From GWF sp031972135 (GTDB lineage: Bacteria; Patescibacteriota; Microgenomatia; UBA1400; UBA12108): a DNA stretch of 34,711 nt. Positions 32,638 to 34,711 of this stretch are shown here, in pieces. A program made the translations under genes and the position numbers. Within the stretch, counting starts at the first letter, position 1, and each line of letters opens with the position of its first letter. Under the pieces are notes generated by a model. That model was not told the origin of the DNA. It saw only the letters and a program-made list of their open reading frames with translations, and searched no databases. The stretch covers positions 1 through 34,711 of the forward strand of contig DALYFH010000008.1 in the NCBI GenBank assembly GCA_031972135.1, written 5' to 3'.

Positions 32638-33335
32638 AATGCAACGCTTTCTCTTAATGCTTTATACATGACGCTCGGATGATTGCCCGTTTGTCGGCCG
32701 TAGGGACGAGAATAATGAGTAACTGGGACCTGAACATAGCGGTAACCACGAAGTGTTAGTTTGTACAAAAGCTCAGTGACTGTGATCGCACTCTCTGTTT
32801 TGAGACTGATATTTTTGAGGCATTTTTTGGGAATCAGCTTGTAGGCACAGTCGACGTCTTTTACAGTCAAACCAAAGAGTAAGTAGTTCCAAATCCGCAG
32901 GAAACCCTGGGCGATGATTAGTCGTATTAGTGGGTCGCGCCTCTTTTTTCTGTAGCCAATAACATAATCACCTAAGTCTCTCTTGGCTATAAAAGATGAG
33001 AGCTCGTCAAAGCGAAACTGTCGATCTGAGTCGGTAAAAAATATCCAGTTATACCTAGATTCTCTAAGACCAGTTTTGACTGCTGCCCCATAGCCACGAT
33101 TCTTAGCATGATTGATGAGTCTGATGTTCTCATACCTTTCTGAGTAGGTCCTAACCATTCGCGCTGTTTGATCGGTGGATCCGTCGTTTACGACAATGAG
33201 CTCCCATTTGTCCGCAAGGCTCGGCACGTATTTGAGAACATCTTCGATAATCAAGCTGATATTTGCTTCTTCGTTGTAGGTGGGTACAAAAATAGACAGT
33301 GATGAGAGCTTAGTCATTATTACTTTCGATACCAT
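32613..33335 (-). CDS. DPM1-like GT2, polyprenyl-phosphate sugar synthase
   Basis: The protein has 240 residues. FVPTYNEE (16-23), VNDGSTDQT (49-57), NRGYGAAVKTG (79-89), TDSDRQF as metal site (101-107), GYRKKRRDP (127-135) and VKDVDCAYKLI (158-168) identify a DPM1-type synthase without the C-terminal membrane helices seen in longer family members. The segment DVDCAYKL replaces DTQCGFKL or DVPSGFKA of the two other such enzymes here, hinting at a different sugar. The start may be ATG 33335, or ATG 33317, which gives the more usual short N-terminus MTKLSSLSI; neither has a clear Shine-Dalgarno sequence. The gene is sandwiched between two GT-C genes. Confidence 0.86.
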   Translation of the reverse strand: MVSKVIMTKLSSLSIFVPTYNEEANISLIIEDVLKYVPSLADKWELIVVNDGSTDQTARMVRTYSERYENIRLINHAKNRGYGAAVKTGLRESRYNWIFFTDSDRQFRFDELSSFIAKRDLGDYVIGYRKKRRDPLIRLIIAQGFLRIWNYLLFGLTVKDVDCAYKLIPKKCLKNISLKTESAITVTELLYKLTLRGYRYVQVPVTHYSRPYGRQTGNHPSVMYKALRESVALWQSSKTR

Positions 33336-33350
33336 TTTTATGATTTATGA

Positions 33351-34711
33351 TCATATCTCGCTTTTATATATAATAACTTCTAAATTTTCATACAACACTT
33401 TAAAGACAGGGTCGTTTTTAATTTTATCATTGATGATTGAGAAATCCTCATCCACCTTACGTAAGTACCAGTAATCAACGCTCAGCTTGCGAGGTTCGAT
33501 GAGCGATGGCTTGAGGATTAGCTGCTCCCGTGAAATGGCATTTATACCAGTTACGTCTAACTGATCTATGTCTGTAAAAAATGTCGGCTTGCCGCTAAAA
33601 GCGCTAATATATGCATCCTTTTTGTGGCTAAATGTCACAAAGACGTCACCTTTTGGCTGGATATTGAGATAGCTTAGTGCATCTAATTCTGCCTGTGAGA
33701 TTAGGCGCTGAGGTTCTGACAAATACCTTAGCTGATCAATGTGGGTGGGTATAGTCAAACCGACTATTAGTAGTACGATGAAATATGATACGAGTCTGTA
33801 CTTTATCTCACCAGCTATCCTAGTGAGCGCGTCAGCTGCAAAATAGGATGATAAAAAGATCGCGTAGTAGAGAAACTGCATAGTGTTATAAAAGCTGCCT
33901 CGCTGGACAAATAGAATAGGGATTAGAGTGAGACCAATTATGGTAACGAGCAGTGAGGTGTCAAAGAGTGACCACTGCCTACTCCTGATCTTAGACCAGA
34001 GAGAATAAAGACCGATGATTCTTGTTCCAAAGTTAACTAGCAAAAATAGGGCAATATTTATGGCTTCGATTGCTATCAGTCTAGGTGAGACTCCTATAGC
34101 AGCTAAATAGTAGCGAGCATTTGTTAGATACTGACTGTAAAAAAGATTACCATCTTCTGTCATGAGATGAGTTATTGCAAATGGGTCGTATGCAAAACCA
34201 GAATTCTGTCCATTTTTAAAGGGATTGTAAAACCAGATCAAGCTAACTAAGACACCGAGAGCAGTAGGTATCAGCAGATCCCAGAGTCGCTTGAGTGACT
34301 TTGAACTAATAATCTGACCTACACCATATATGCCAATGAGCATGGTAATCACAAAGGCTACATAAAATTTAAGACTGGCGGCAACAGCTGATAGGATAAT
34401 GATCGCGAGGATCTGCCTAAGACTCCTATTTTTGAGCTGCATTAAATAGACAATTATTATTAAGGATAGGAGTGAGTAAGCGTACTGCATATTGAGGAAA
34501 ATGGTAGTTGGCTGGATGCTAGTCACGACAGGAAAGCCGGCGAGGGTCGAGTAATATAGTCCGCGGCCTACATAGAGTGAGATTAGGTAAGAAAACGAGG
34601 TGCCCAAGAGTGTGAAGAACAGAAAAGAGTTGAGGTATAGATTACTCTTGTTGTAAAGACGAGAGTTTTTGAAGAGGAAATATAGATACGGTGGAAAAAA
34701 GAGGATCGGGA
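33351..34711 (-). CDS. Large GT-C-like membrane protein, 5' end outside the window (partial)
   Basis: The frame is open from the stop at 33351 to the window edge, at least 452 residues. The TTG at 34607 is not a credible start because hydrophobic coding sequence continues upstream of it. About nine to ten spans are visible, then an outward domain of about 130 residues. The segment SGKPTFFTDIDQLDVTG in that domain recalls large polytopic GT-C-like proteins of unknown function. The N-terminal acidic loop that would prove the fold must lie to the right of the window. It is the first gene in view for transcription and lies 15 nt before the DPM1-like gene. Confidence 0.68.
   Translation of the reverse strand, partial: PILFFPPYLYFLFKNSRLYNKSNLYLNSFLFFTLLGTSFSYLISLYVGRGLYYSTLAGFPVVTSIQPTTIFLNMQYAYSLLSLIIIVYLMQLKNRSLRQILAIIILSAVAASLKFYVAFVITMLIGIYGVGQIISSKSLKRLWDLLIPTALGVLVSLIWFYNPFKNGQNSGFAYDPFAITHLMTEDGNLFYSQYLTNARYYLAAIGVSPRLIAIEAINIALFLLVNFGTRIIGLYSLWSKIRSRQWSLFDTSLLVTIIGLTLIPILFVQRGSFYNTMQFLYYAIFLSSYFAADALTRIAGEIKYRLVSYFIVLLIVGLTIPTHIDQLRYLSEPQRLISQAELDALSYLNIQPKGDVFVTFSHKKDAYISAFSGKPTFFTDIDQLDVTGINAISREQLILKPSLIEPRKLSVDYWYLRKVDEDFSIINDKIKNDPVFKVLYENLEVIIYKSEI

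Noticed and set aside
354..33474. Short plus-strand open frames of about 60-110 codons (for example 354-611, 1740-1979, 11780-12106, 17680-17979, 29401-29706)
   Set aside because: Each lies antisense inside a minus-strand gene with clear family motifs. They show no domain, no ribosome site and no consistent composition of their own.
1..34711. CRISPR arrays, transposases, phage genes or attachment sites
   Set aside because: No spaced direct repeats and no integrase or transposase motifs were found; every stretch is covered by glycan-assembly genes.

Overview
The window is one continuous stretch of minus-strand genes for building a cell-surface glycan. I count 30 genes. All are transcribed from the right end towards the left, and none lies on the plus strand. 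The first and last genes both run off the window, so neither the promoter nor the terminator of the cluster is in view. With the starts preferred here, no gap between genes exceeds 23 nt. Nine junctions are 4-nt ATGA stop/start overlaps, one is GTGA, and four are 1-nt gaps, so the genes are probably transcribed and translated together. I see no rRNA, tRNA, CRISPR array, insertion sequence, promoter or terminator.

The content is unusually uniform. There are about 15 multi-spanning membrane proteins of the GT-C fold or related families (PMT/ArnT-like, DUF2079, PTPS-related, DUF2029/GT87-like). There are nine GT2 and two GT4 cytoplasmic glycosyltransferases, one short GT-C-like companion protein, one sugar-nucleotide epimerase/reductase, one MOP-superfamily flippase and one DUF2304 protein. 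In transcription order: (i) right part, 34711 to 26215: GT-C proteins alternating with two DPM1/ALG5-like synthases, a GT87-like enzyme and a PTPS-related protein; (ii) 26218 to 22955: flippase plus GT2s; (iii) 22958 to 10849: ArnT-like and PMT-like proteins alternating with GT2 and GT4 enzymes; (iv) 10868 to 4667: three long GT-C proteins, then a DPM1-like GT2 with DUF2304; (v) 4665 to 1: GT2, DUF2079, a GDP-fucose-synthase-like enzyme and two coupled membrane proteins.

The inferred logic is as follows. GT2 and GT4 enzymes assemble oligosaccharides on a lipid carrier in the cytoplasm, or charge polyprenyl phosphate with single sugars. The flippase moves the oligosaccharide outward. The GT-C proteins then add sugars from polyprenyl-phosphate donors on the outer face. 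No phosphoglycosyltransferase that would start a chain, no classical Wzy polymerase and no WaaL ligase is recognisable here, so those steps are elsewhere or are done by unrecognised members of the membrane set.

The standard genetic code fits every gene, including TGA as stop. The extreme packing, the GT-C expansion and the PTPS-related, DUF2079 and DUF2304 families resemble Candidate Phyla Radiation bacteria (Patescibacteria, Microgenomates-like). This is an inference from gene style; the window has no phylogenetic marker. A 10-N gap suggests a metagenome scaffold. It splits one GT4 gene, and a second GT4 gene carries a one-base frameshift in a 5-A run. Base composition is mosaic: some genes (about 1-3900, 7300-10900, 14350-15840) are visibly richer in A+T than others (about 16000-31000).
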